The position numbers and the translations under genes were made by a program. From Piromyces finnis (Eukaryota; Neocallimastigomycota; Neocallimastigomycetes; Neocallimastigales; Neocallimastigaceae): a stretch of 64,000 nucleotides of DNA. The stretch spans positions 1,308,138 through 1,372,137 of the forward strand of contig MCFH01000005.1 of the NCBI GenBank assembly GCA_002104945.1, in the 5' to 3' direction. This document shows positions 23,061 through 47,120 of the stretch, piece by piece. A model generated the notes under the pieces. That model was not told the origin of the DNA. It ran no database searches and saw only the letters and a program-made list of their open reading frames with translations. How positions within the stretch are numbered: position 1 is the first letter of the stretch; every line of letters starts with the position of its first letter.

Positions 23061-25892
23061 GATATTGAATATAAAAACATGAATATTAAGTTTTTACTAA
23101 AGAACCTTGGATTAGGGTTGTTAATAGCTTCTGTTCAAAGGGCAGATGCATTAAATTGTAAAGAAATAGAAAGCACTCTTTCAGGATTTGAAATAGAAGA
23201 ATGTGTTGAAAATGAAAACAATGAAATTATTAAATTGTAAGAAGAAATAAAAATTAACAAAATAAATAGGTAAAAGTATGAATAAATGAAGAAAAATTCT
23301 TATTTTATAATATTTAATAAATGACAGTAAAACAGCAGGTCTTCTTACTGAAGAAGTAATTAATAATATAAGTACATTGGATAAACTTGAAGATTTGTAA
23401 GCTTTACTTTAAATAATTTATTTATTTTATATATAAATATTATATAATAATAATAATAATAATAATAATTATTAATAAAATAATAATATCAATATTTTAT
23501 ATATTAATAAAAATATATTATAAAAAAATATATTATAAAAATTAAAAAAAAAAAAATACATAATAAAAAACAATTTTATATTCAAATAGAAATATATATC
23601 ATGACAGTTACCAAGATAACTTTGATTTAACACCTTTCGAAAGTCTTGAAAATCTTAAATCATTGTAAAAGTTTTATTTAATAGAAATAATGAAATATTT
23701 TATTATTTAATTATTAAAATTTGTTAACATACTTTTATTTTATATTTCCATTATATATAATATATAATATAATATAGTTCAATAGATTGTTATAGAAACC
23801 CTAAGCATAGATATCATGGAAGTGAAATTAAAGAAAATTCATTTAAAATGAAAAACTTGGAGAAATTGTAATACTTTATTTAATACTTTATTTTTATTAA
23901 AGTTCAATATTAAATATTATTATTAATATATTTTATTTTTATATATATGTTTTTTTAAATTAACCAGATATTTATATGGATGTGATGTTATGGGAGAAGA
24001 TCCTTTATCTAACTTAACTAATCTTAAAGAATTGTAAATATATAAATAATTATTATTTTTGTATTTACAATAAATGAAATAATCTATTTTTTTTAAAGAA
24101 TTATTTATTTAAAATTATTTTTAAAGAGTTGTATTAAATGATTATATTACTAAAATTAATAAATACTAATTTTTAATTTTATTTTTTTGTTTATAATCAT
24201 AATTAAAACTGTATAGAACAATTGAAATACAGAGAGGACAAGAATTACTTAACTTATCCCATATTAATAATTTAAAAAATCTCACCTCATTGTAAATTTA
24301 AATTGTTATTATAAATATTATTATATTATTTTAAAGATGTTAGAAATTGTTTTATATAATTATTAATTTATTTTAAAAAATATATATAAATATAGATATC
24401 TCGATAATTATTATTCTTCAACAAGAAGATATATAGTAACTGACTTTAAAGGATTAAATAATTTAAAGATATTGTACGTATACTATTATTTAATAATCAA
24501 TAATAATAAAAATAATTTAAAAATATTTAATATTATGATTAAACTCAATACTTTAAATTATGTTTTATAAAAAAATAATAGATCAATTGGTCCATATTAT
24601 GTAAATAAAGACGATATTGAAGAAATCTCTACTTTAGAAAGTCTTGAAGAATTGTAATTATTAAATATAAAAATATTAAAAATTAAATTTATACACCATA
24701 TTAATATGAAATATTATCAATTATAATAAATAAATAAATAAATATAAATATATATATATATAAAGATATTTAATAAACTGTAGATTTGATGAAGGAACTG
24801 ATTTGAATTTGCTTAAAAATCTTAAAAATACTTTAAAAATCTTGTAATTATTATTTTAAATAATATATACTAATTAAGATATATAATTTATATTGAATAT
24901 ATATATATTTATTTTTTATATTTAAATATAAAAACTAAATATTAATATTATAATATTTAATATTATAATTAAAATATAGAAATTTAAGTAGTAATAAATT
25001 GGTTGAAATTCCAGAAACAATAAAAGAATTAAAGAACTTAAAAATTTTGTATGATTTTATTATTATTTAGTATTTAGTATTTAGTTACCTTATTATTTTT
25101 AAAAAAAACAATCAAGTATTCACTATATTTTTTTTTTTATAATTAATATAATATAATAATATAGGAATTTATCACATAATGATATTAAAGAATTTCCAGA
25201 ATCTTTAAACGAATTAACAAATCTTGAAGATATGTATGTATTTAAAAAATCCAATAATTTTAATTATTCTTTATGCTTATTAATTTAATTCTTATTTTTA
25301 AATATTTATAAAAGCAATATTTCTTATAATGAAAATCTTGTTGGAAAAACTTTAACCAACGATAATATTAAAAATTGCGAATATTCTAATACTAAATTAT
25401 GTATAGCTGAAGAAACCAGTTGTATAAAATCTACTTCTAATGATTTAAGTATATGCGAACCAGAACCAGAACCAGAACCAGAACCACAAAATGGATGCGA
25501 AGAAATTGATTTATTTTTAAAAAAGAACAATATTGAAATGGAAACATCTTGTTATGCAATCAATAAAGAAGTTGCAGCAATGTAATTTTATAATATAAAA
25601 AATATTAAAATTAACATTAATATTATTAATAATAATTTATAAATTTAAATAATTTATATTTAATTAGATCTATTAATGAACAAATTGTTACTGAAGAAGC
25701 TCTTGATAAGATATTATCATATGATACTATAGAAGAATTGTAAATATATATTATTTATTAACAATATAATATCGTTATTATAATTAGCTTTGTAATAATT
25801 CATTAATATAAATTTTATAATTTAAAAAAAAAAATCTATTAGAATTGTTGATATTGATGGATCTAAAAAGGCCATTGAAAAAATTGGTGAAA
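23061..25892. repeat. Near-identical segment of LRR gene B (conversion tract, copy 2)
   Basis: Partner of 16515-19345. The matching introns show that the identity is not due to protein-level selection. Confidence 0.85.
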
Positions 25893-27092
25893 AATTACTA
25901 AATATTGAATATTTGTAAATATATAAATTTATTAAATATATAATATACTAATATATATTAAATATTAAGTATTAAATATTAAATATTAAATATAAAAGAA
26001 TAAATAATATATACTAAAAATATAAATATACTATTCAATGTAATTAATTAAATTTAGAGTGATTAATAGCATTAAAAAAAATGCATCCTTAGATTTAACA
26101 CCATTAAAAAATCTCCAATATCTTAGTGAATTGTAATTGCTTCCTTGATTTTAAATATAAATGATTTAAATATAATGATAATTAACATTATAATAATTAT
26201 GCCATAAAACTAACCTTTACTCAATATTATAATAAATTATTAACTAAAAAGATCAATTAGTAGTTATAAATCTAAATCATTAGCCAGAATCACTAAAAAT
26301 TCATTAAAGGATATAACACATTTAGAATATTTGTAATTATTCAAATATATATAAATATTTATATATATATATTTATAACAATATATATTTAATAATTTCT
26401 ATATATTAATATATTATTTTATTATTTCAACAAAATAAGAAATATATAATTACTAAATTAATTTATTTTATTATTATATTTTATTATATTATATTTTATT
26501 ATTTTATAACGATAAAAATCAAAAATCAATAGAAAATTAGATTCCATAAAGATTTATCAAAGGAATTTAGATGATATTAGCAAATTAACCAACCTTAAAA
26601 CTTTGTTAGTTTTAAAATAAAATATATTAAATATGTTAATGAATATTAATTTTCTTATTTAAAATATCCACGAAAAATATTAAATATTTCAATTATTTTC
26701 AATTTTTTATATATTTATATATTTATATATATTTATTATTTGTTTTTTCTTCATTATTTTTTCTTCATTATTAATAATTAATTTATAGAATTTTCGGTGA
26801 ATGTCATTATCCATCAAGCTTAGATTTCAGTCCTCTCAAGACCCTTCAAAATCTTAATAATTTGTAAATATTTATTAAAATATAAAATATCAAATAGTAA
26901 ATTAATATTTTTTATATATTTAAAAAATAGTACATAAATACAGCAATTAATTATATAATATATATAAATATTACATATATAAAAATAAATAAAAACGGAT
27001 AAATAGAGAATTTGATGGCTATTACAAAAACAAAACTCCACTTTATGAAATTCCAAGTTTTGTTTTCAAATTAACAAACTTGAAACAATTGT

Positions 27093-27123
<31 letters not shown>

Positions 27124-28071
27124 TTTAAAATAATTTAATTTATATAAATATTATAAATATTATAAATATTATTTTATAAATATTAAATAAATGTCTATAT
27201 GTCAATATTAATATATTTAACATTAACAATTTTTAACCTTTTTAACTATATTTACTTTTTTATTATTTTTATTTTTTTACTATTTATTAATTAATATAAA
27301 TTTATGTAATTAATTATATAGAACTGCTAGAAATCAAAAAATTGATTATATTCAATCAAAAATTTCAAAACTTGAGAATCTTAATGTTTTGTAAGGATAA
27401 AATTAAATGAATAATAATTAATATATTATTTATTAATAATAATTATCATTAAAATAATTATATATATTGATTTATAAATTGATTTGTAAATTGACATTTT
27501 ATATTATATATTGTTATTTTATATTATATATTTTAATGTTTATATATCTCAATATGTTATTTATATTATATATAAATATAACTTGTTTTTATAATTTATT
27601 ATATAATATAATTACAAATTTAAAGAGATTTAAGTGGAAATAAAATAGATTCACTTCCAAAAGCTCTTAACAATATGGCAAGCCTTAGAAGTGTGTAAGT
27701 AATTGTAATTATGTTAATTTGCTAATTGAATTAATTATTAATAGTTTGTTGATATTGATTTTAAATGTTTTATTTTACATTATTTTTATATTAATTTTCA
27801 TTATTATTAAAAATAAATGTTATTTATTATAAATATAAAATATATATATATATATTTCTAATGTTTTAATAAATATCAATAATTTAAATATTAATTTAAT
27901 GAATAAAGTGATTTCAGTAATAATCCAAAGATGACAGGAAAAACTTTGACTAATGAGAATCTTGTAGTTTGTCAATATGATGCTTCATCTTCAATTTGTA
28001 AAGCTAAAGAAATGCCATGCTTCAATGAAGATGACAATATAAAACTTTGTAAAAATCAAAAGAAAAATTGA
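23079..28071 (+). CDS. LRR gene B: secreted leucine-rich-repeat protein, 22 exons
   Basis: Exons: 23079-23236, 23328-23396, 23590-23664, 23778-23867, 23968-24033, 24217-24291, 24396-24473, 24582-24653, 24784-24843, 24980-25048, 25165-25233, 25315-25581, 25668-25739, 25843-25914, 26058-26132, 26252-26332, 26533-26604, 26789-26863, 27007-27090, 27322-27390, 27626-27694, 27909-28071. Exon lengths equal those of gene A one for one, predicting 659 residues. Exons 1-13 look identical to A. Exons 15-22 differ by scattered substitutions (for example VITGYKSKSLASITNHS in A against SISSYKSKSLARITKNS in B), while most matching introns are hardly alignable. Intron 17 has a weaker donor (GTTAGT). The domain plan and likely role are as for gene A. 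It appears intact. Confidence 0.85.
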
Positions 28072-29376
28072 GGAAAAATTATTAATAACAAGAAAAAAAA
28101 TATATTTTTAATTTAAATAGTAATTTAAATTAAAATTTAATTAATTATAAAACTATTCATGATTCATGTTTTTAGTGTATTTTTTATTATTAAATTTATA
28201 TCATTTTTTAAAGGTTTCGTAACCAAAAAAGATGTTTTAAATTTAAATATAATAAAAGTATTCACTAACATTAACATTCTTTACTAGCATTAATATTCTT
28301 TATTAATATTAATATATATAAAAATATTTTTATATTATACATTATATATATTATATCTTTTATATCATAAAACAAGTTATATAATATAAAATGATATATG
28401 ACTTATTATTATTAATATTATTAATATTTTTTACTTTTAATATATAAATATTTTATTTTATAAATTAATAATATTATAATTATCAATATTTCTTTTATCA
28501 ATATCAAAAAAAAAAAAAAATAATTATTTAATAATTAAATAGTAATGATATACATAACCTATATTTGATATTAAAAAATATTTTTTATAATATGTTAATA
28601 TTTTAGCATAAATAAATAACTTTTTTAATATTATAATATGTTCATTATTTATAAATTGAAATTATATTAACTTTTTTTTTTTTTTCAAACTATTACTATT
28701 ATAATGAAAATTTAATTTTATATATAAAATCAATTTCATAGATGAAATGAGCTTAAAGTAAAATGAAAAATTATTTTATATGTTAATTGTTGAATTATAA
28801 CACAAAAACTTTAAAATTATATATGCAGATAATGCCATTGTAAACATAATAATAAAACAAATAATAAGTATAAAGAAAGAATATTTTCGATATTAGAAAC
28901 CAAAAATAATCTTTTTTTTTAAAACTTATTATAATATTTATATCAATAGATGAAATTCTTTAAAATTTTTGATTTATAAATCATAAATATATAGAATGTT
29001 CTATTTTTTTAATTAAACTATTATTTTCTTCATTATTTATTAAACTTTTAATTATATAGATTGGAATAATATTTGATATAAAATAAAGTTTAAACATTAT
29101 TTAATTTTAATTTATTTATTATTAAAAACTATAATCAAATCAAATCTTTATAATTTCAGTACAATATTAATTATTAATTTTATTGCCACATCTCAAAATT
29201 ATAAAAAATGATAATAATAAAAGAATAATAATATTATGTTGTTTCCATTAAATTAAATCTTATTTAATATTAATTTTTCTTATAAATTAAATATTATTGT
29301 AATTAAATAAGAATTTTAAATAAAAAATAAAATTAAAAAATTTAAAATAATGAAGAAGAATATTGAATATAAAAAC
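28072..29376. other. Spacer between LRR gene B and pseudogene C
   Basis: The first about 120 bp still match the 3' flank of gene A in part (AAAACTATTCATG..TTTTTAG). The rest is A/T repeats without a gene signal. Confidence 0.65.
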
Positions 29377-30825
29377 ATGAATATTAAGTTTTTACTAAAA
29401 AAACCTTTGGATTAGGATTATTAATAGCTTCTGCTCAAAAGGCAAAAACATTAGATTGTAAAGAAATAGAAAGCACTTTTTCAGGATTTGAAATAGAAGA
29501 ATGTGTTGAAAATGAAAACAATGAAATTATTAAATTGAATTAAACTTATGAAGGTTTGTTCTAAATAATTTTCATTACATTTATCAAATAATAGTAAAAC
29601 AACCTGTGTTCTTACTGCAAAAGTAATTGAAAATAAAAGTAAAATGGATAAACTGGAAGACTTGTATGTTTTACTCTAATATGTAATTTATTAAAAAAAA
29701 ATATATTCAAATAGAAATATTTATCATAATAGTTACAGGAACATCTTTCGGAAGTCTTGAAAATCTTAAAATATTGTAATTTTTATTTAAATATATTAGT
29801 TTTTTATTTATTGTTGATAATAGAAATAATGAAATATTTTATTATTTAAATATTAATATTTGTTAACATACTTTTATTTCCATTATATATAATATAGTTC
29901 AATGGATTGTTATAGCCTAAGCATATTACGGAAGTGAGATTAAAGAAAATTCATTTAAAATGAAAAACTTGGAGAAATTGTAATACTTTATTTAATACTT
30001 TATTTTTATTAAAGTTCAATATTAAATATTATTATTAATATATTTTATTATTATATATATGTTTTTTTAAATTAACCAGATATTTATATGGATGCGATGT
30101 TAAAGGAGAAGATTCATTAGTTAACTTAACTAATCTTAAAGAGTTGTAAATACATAATAAATATATAAATATAACATTTAATTATATTTCTGTATATATT
30201 TTTAATTAATAATTTGAAAATCAAAATTAAATCCTTAAATATAGAAATATCTATAAGCGAAACCTTACCTAATTTATTATATATTAATAGTTATTGTAAA
30301 TATTTATGAAACATAATTAAATAGTTTTAGTAAATAAAATTTTTTTAAATGAAGTTATTACAAATAACTATATTAATATGATATTATTGAAAATGAAAAA
30401 GAAATAGATATATTCTTAATCATTATTCTATTTCAAAAAATAAAATATAAATTACTTATGAAGGATTAAATAATTTAAAAAAAATGTAAGAAGATTTAAT
30501 TATCAATATTAACATTATATAAAAAAATGTTTAAAAATAATTATAATTTACTAAAATAAAATTTTAAAGTAGAACAATCTTTAATTTCTATATTAGTAAA
30601 GAACATATTGAAGATATTCCTACTTTAGAAAGTATTAAAGAATTATAATTACTAATTATAAAAATATTAAAAATGAAATTAAAAAGCATAACATTTTATA
30701 TTATTATTCACGCAACATAATCATTTAAATGTTACAATATATATATATATATATCTAATGAATTGGAATTAAAGAATGCGATTTGATTTTATTGAAATAT
30801 CTTAAAAATACTCTTAAATTTTTTG
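29377..30825 (+). pseudogene. LRR pseudogene C (decayed copy of exons 1-9)
   Basis: Clear homology to genes A and B starts at the same ATG context (GATATTGAATATAAAAACATG reduced by one base). Two inserted bases in the signal-peptide region shift the frame, and a TAG follows 12 codons after the start. The exon 1 donor is mutated. Exon 2 (about 29594-29662) survives, exon 3 has a deletion, and exons 4 (about 29900-29980) and 5 (about 30080-30147) are readable. Exons 6-9 are progressively eroded up to about 30825. Nothing corresponding to the Cys-rich cap or module 2 is seen. It is a 5' fragment or a 3'-deleted copy. Confidence 0.85.
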
Positions 30826-32404
30826 TAGTAAAAAAACTTATTTCAATATTTTTTAATTTCTATAATATATTATTTAGAGTTTTTTAATTGTATAGGTTTA
30901 TTAAGAATTCAATAAAGATTATAAGGATATGGTAATATTACCATTGAATACAACTTATTATTATTATTGCTATTTGATATTTTATAAAATATTTTGTTAT
31001 TGATATATTTATTATAAAATTTTAAAGAATATATATCTAAAACTTTTTTTTGAATATTTGAAAATAGAATATTCTATTCTTTTTACAGAAATGTTTCAAA
31101 ATCATAGTAATTAAATTTTATTTATTTTTTATAACAATATTAAATATAGTTTTATTTTTTAACATATTATATTAATATAAAATGTTTAAATATTTATATA
31201 TAAATTAAAATTTTATAAGTTAATTTATAAATTTATTTTTAATTTAAGATAATATTAAAAATTTATTAAATAAAATTTAATATCTTTTTTATTATAATTA
31301 TATTTTTAAAATAAAAATAATTTTTTAATGATATTTGCTTTTTTGTGTAAGTTAAGTAATATTTAGCTTAGCCATTTTTTCATGTATCATTAAAATATAA
31401 AAGGTTTTTATTTGAAAAATGTTACTTTTTCTATTTAAATTAATTTTTAACAGTATATTTAATAACATACACTAAGACTGAAAATTTCAACATTTATATT
31501 CATTGCTAACTATCATAAAAATATTTATATATTTCATGAAGTAACAATTTAGTAAGGATTATTATAGTATGTTTATACAATAGATAAAATACTTTTTAAA
31601 TCTATTGTAAAAAAAGACTCTTTCATCGTTACCATGATCATCAACAAATTAATATACAAATTTTGGTTTATTATTATTATTTTATTATTGTTATCTTAAA
31701 GTACATTGATTGATAAGGCATAATAATATTAAAATAGAATAAAGACATCAAATTAATATATTTTATAAAAATAATTGGTAGGATTATTAATATTATTTAT
31801 GAAATTGTATCATCTATATTTAATATTAAAATAATATGAATACTTGAAGACCTTTTCATTTTCATATTTATTCTCATGTTATAAAAATTAATAAAGAAAA
31901 TTACAAAGTAAATAAAATAATAAATATATAAATATTTTAAAAGTCTAGTTTCGCTAATATTTCATTATTAAAACCTTTACATAAATGCTTATACATGTTA
32001 AATAATTATTTTTATATTTAAAATAGTGATCTATAAATGGCACCAAAATTAATAGTATTTTTTCATGTGATATAATAAAATTAATCATCATTTTTATATA
32101 ATTTAAAGTTTAAATTTTTAATTTAATATTAATTTATTTTTATTTGTATACAAATTAAAATTTTAAATCATATAATATATTAATTATTTTAAAAATATTT
32201 TTTTTTTCAATAATAATTTAAGGTAACAAGTAATAATAATAATTTTTAATTTAAAATAATTTATAATCATATAATTTCATTTATATTTTAATATTGATAA
32301 ATGAATTGTTTTAAAAAATTCTTATAATATAAAAATGCAAAAATATATGCTTTTTATAAATTTTAAATAAAAAAAAAATTAAATAATAATATTGCTTTTA
32401 AAGT
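30826..32404. other. Spacer between pseudogene C and LRR gene D
   Basis: A/T-rich, with TGATAAGGC at 31711-31719 (see findings). No recognisable exon. Confidence 0.6.
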
Positions 32405-38290
<5,886 letters not shown>

Positions 38291-39382
38291 AAGAAATAGT
38301 TAAAACATTCATAATTATATTATTTTAATATATTAAAAAAAAAATAGTAGTATAAAATAATCAAATTGAAAATAATATTAAAGTTTACTAAAAAAAAAAA
38401 AAAAAAAAAAGCAATATTATTCAATAATATTTTATGATTAATCTAATCGTATTATACAAAGTCATGATATAATAATTATGAATAATCATAAAATTTTATG
38501 ATAGTATAAATGTATATTCATCCATAGTTTTTTTTTTTTTTTTTTTTTTTTTATCAAAAGTATAAATGAAAAAAAAAAAAAAAAAAAAAAAGCAGGAATT
38601 ATTAAAGAATGGAATATATATTTTTTATTTTTATAAAACAAAAGAAAAGCAATCTACCTTCTACTGTAGAGATAATAGCTTTTAAAAATATTATAATTAA
38701 AAAAAAATTTAAAAAAAAAAAACATTAATTATATTATCAATAATCATTAATATCAATAATATCAATATCCCATTTATTATATATTATATATTAAATAATC
38801 ACTATCTTTATTTTAAAATATTAATATTATAGATATATTATTTATATCATTCATATTTTTTTAAAAAAAAAAAAAAAGTTATTTACTAATGTTGTATATA
38901 ACTCTTTAATAAAAAATATTTAAATAAAAATTAATACAAATGAAAAAAAAAATATATCATTTTAAATGATATCCCAAAAATAAATAACAATATAAATATA
39001 TAATAATATAAATTAAAAATAATTTAATGTATTAAAAATATTATTATTATTAATAATGACAATGAAAAAAAAAAAAAAAAAATTGTATTTTAAACTTTTA
39101 TTGAATTATTTTCCTTTTTTTTTTATTTTAATAATACAATATATATACTTTTTGTTTATTAAATATATATTATATATATTATATATTATATATATTATAT
39201 ATATTAAATTTTTAAAAATTGTTTTTAAATAGTTTAATCTATTTACTTTTTTTTTTTTTTTTTATTTTTGAATCCTATAGAATTAATTATTTAATAAAAT
39301 TCTTTCTTTTTTTTTTAATGGTGTCATCAGGTAGTGGTATTCCATTTATTATTTAGTACTATTATTTAGTATTGAAACCTTT
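38291..39382. other. Spacer between convergent LRR gene D and GH9 gene
   Basis: Both genes end here. Long poly(A), poly(T) and (TATA)n tracts; nothing else supported. Confidence 0.7.
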
Positions 39383-45154
<5,772 letters not shown>

Positions 45155-46150
45155 TTAAGCACGACCACTGTCATCCTTGATGTTTCTTAAATAGTTATCA
45201 AAGTAGGTAACACCGTTGTAAGCTGGTTCACCTTGGTAATGAATAAGATCATTAACAACAACCCATCTAGCTGGAGAATGGTTGTATTTACCAGATGGTT
45301 GGTTACGATCAAGGAAAGAAGAAAAACCAGATTTTGTGTAGAAGAAAACGTTAGAGTAACTAGAATAAGTTTTGAAGTCGAATCTAGAAACATCAACATT
45401 GTACCACTTGTTATCGACCTTGACATAATTCCAAGCAGAAACAGCAGCATCACCACCAATAAGAACTTCATTACTCTTAATACCAATAGCAATAGCAAGA
45501 TTGTAGTAAGCTCTAGAAATACCACCCCAAGAAGCATGACGAACAGCAAGAGCAACAGCAGCGTTACCTTGATCAGCATTACCAGAGAAAGTAATGTAAC
45601 TGTTAAGCTTGTTGGCAAGTTTGAATAAATCCTTCTTTCTTTCAGTTTGAGTAAGATTAACGTAATCCTTGTTAACAGTGAATCCCCATTCTTTAACTAA
45701 ATTTTCAGAAAAAGATTTAACAAAGGCTGGAACACCAGAACCCTTAATAACAACATCTGGATTAGCATTATTGAAAGCCATAGTGTTAACGGAAACCTTT
45801 GGAGTATTAATAGTAACAGTCTTTAAAGATTGGCATTCAGAAAAAGCGAAAGCACTAATAGTAATTTTTTCAATGTCACCACTAATAGTAACAGTTTGAA
45901 GTTTACTTTTAGTGAAAGCAGAGTAACCAATTTCATCAACATAGTATCTTTCACCATCAACAACAAAGTATTGTGGAATGTTGATATTAACAAGAGACTT
46001 GTCACTTAAACCAACAATAGTGGCCTTCTTGGTATTACCAGTAATCCAGAAGTAGAAAAATTCATTGGATTGATTTTTATCTGTAGCACGAGCATAAACT
46101 AAGCATAAGTTTATAAGTGCAAAAAGAATGGTAGTTCCTAAGAATTTCAT
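45155..46150 (-). CDS. Secreted LRR_5/transglutaminase-like protein lacking catalytic residues
   Basis: 331 residues in a single exon. A signal peptide (about 1-20) is followed by a short BspA-type LRR_5 region (about 40-137; VDEIGYSAFTKSKLQTVTIS, ISAFAFSECQSLKTVTI) and a transglutaminase-like (Cys-protease fold) domain (about 165-300). In active members the motif reads G-x-C-x-G(Y) then H-A-W-N then D. Here the Cys position is Ile211 in GGISRAYYNLA, the His position is Ser238 in VSAWNYVKVD, and Asp253 (WYNVDV) remains. It therefore seems a pseudoenzyme kept for binding. The ORF is intact and uses C-ending codons more than its neighbours, as highly expressed genes do here. The LRR_5 plus transglutaminase arrangement is common in gut bacteria, so bacterial origin is plausible. 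A TATA-like box lies about 65 bp upstream. Confidence 0.85.
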   Translation of the reverse strand: MKFLGTTILFALINLCLVYARATDKNQSNEFFYFWITGNTKKATIVGLSDKSLVNINIPQYFVVDGERYYVDEIGYSAFTKSKLQTVTISGDIEKITISAFAFSECQSLKTVTINTPKVSVNTMAFNNANPDVVIKGSGVPAFVKSFSENLVKEWGFTVNKDYVNLTQTERKKDLFKLANKLNSYITFSGNADQGNAAVALAVRHASWGGISRAYYNLAIAIGIKSNEVLIGGDAAVSAWNYVKVDNKWYNVDVSRFDFKTYSSYSNVFFYTKSGFSSFLDRNQPSGKYNHSPARWVVVNDLIHYQGEPAYNGVTYFDNYLRNIKDDSGRA

Positions 46151-47080
46151 TTTTATTTTTATTTTTTATTTATTTTTGTTTTTTTTACTTTATTTTACAG
46201 GGTACCTAATGCTTTATATACTTTTTTTTTTTATTTTGGCACAAATAAAAGTATTTAAAAAAAAAAAAATTAATATTTAAATAATATTAACTTTAATTTA
46301 TAATTATTTTAATAATATCATTATTTTAATTTTATTATAATAATAATATAAAAATTATAATTATTATAAAAAAAAAAAAAAAGAAAAACAATAAAAATAA
46401 GAAAAACAATAAAAATAAGAAAAACAATAAATAAATAATAATAAATAGTGTAAAGAATAATATATAATTATAAATAATAATAATAATACTATCATTAGCA
46501 ATTTATTATAGAAAATTAAATCAAACATTCAAGCATAATAAATAATAATAATAATAATAAATAATATATATAATTATAAAACAAAAAGAATAAAGAATAG
46601 TAATTATAATTATAATAATAATATTATTTATTTATTTATTATTTATTTATGTATGTATTTATTTATTATTATAATTACTATTGAAATTTATATAAATAAT
46701 AATTCTTTTTATTTATCTGAAACTTTTAATTATAATTGTTTTTATGGTTGAAATCACCATCGACCTTTTTTTAATTATTAAAAAAAGTATTATTTTAAAT
46801 GATCTTTATTTTTAAAGTGATGAAATACCTTAACTTTATAGATTATATAATAATTATTTATTAAGTATTTTTTTAAAAAAAAAAATAAAAACTAAATATT
46901 AACATTTTATAATAATAATAATAATAATAATAATTAGTATTTAAAAAAAAATAAAGGTTTTTATTTACTTCAACTACAGTCATTATAAATTTGTTATTTA
47001 GTTTAAAATATTTTTTATGTATTTTTTTAATTACTGCTTAGCATATAATTATTATAATTATTACTCTAATTATTACTCTA

Positions 47081-47120
<40 letters not shown>

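Larger units (their letters stand above)
21191..23078. other. Spacer between LRR genes A and B
   Basis: Contains a tandem duplication just after gene A (about 21191-21297), a less A+T-rich island (about 21897-22135) and the 172-bp shared block (22641-22812). No gene is supported. Confidence 0.65.

Noticed and set aside
16533-28071. Regularly spaced similar units, at first sight like a CRISPR or satellite array
   Set aside because: The units are LRR exons with splice sites and coding frame; spacing and sequence vary and the host is a eukaryote.
45187-45628. ORFs on both strands overlapping the transglutaminase-like gene
   Set aside because: Alternative-frame shadows of a gene with biased codons; the 331-residue frame has the signal peptide and domains.
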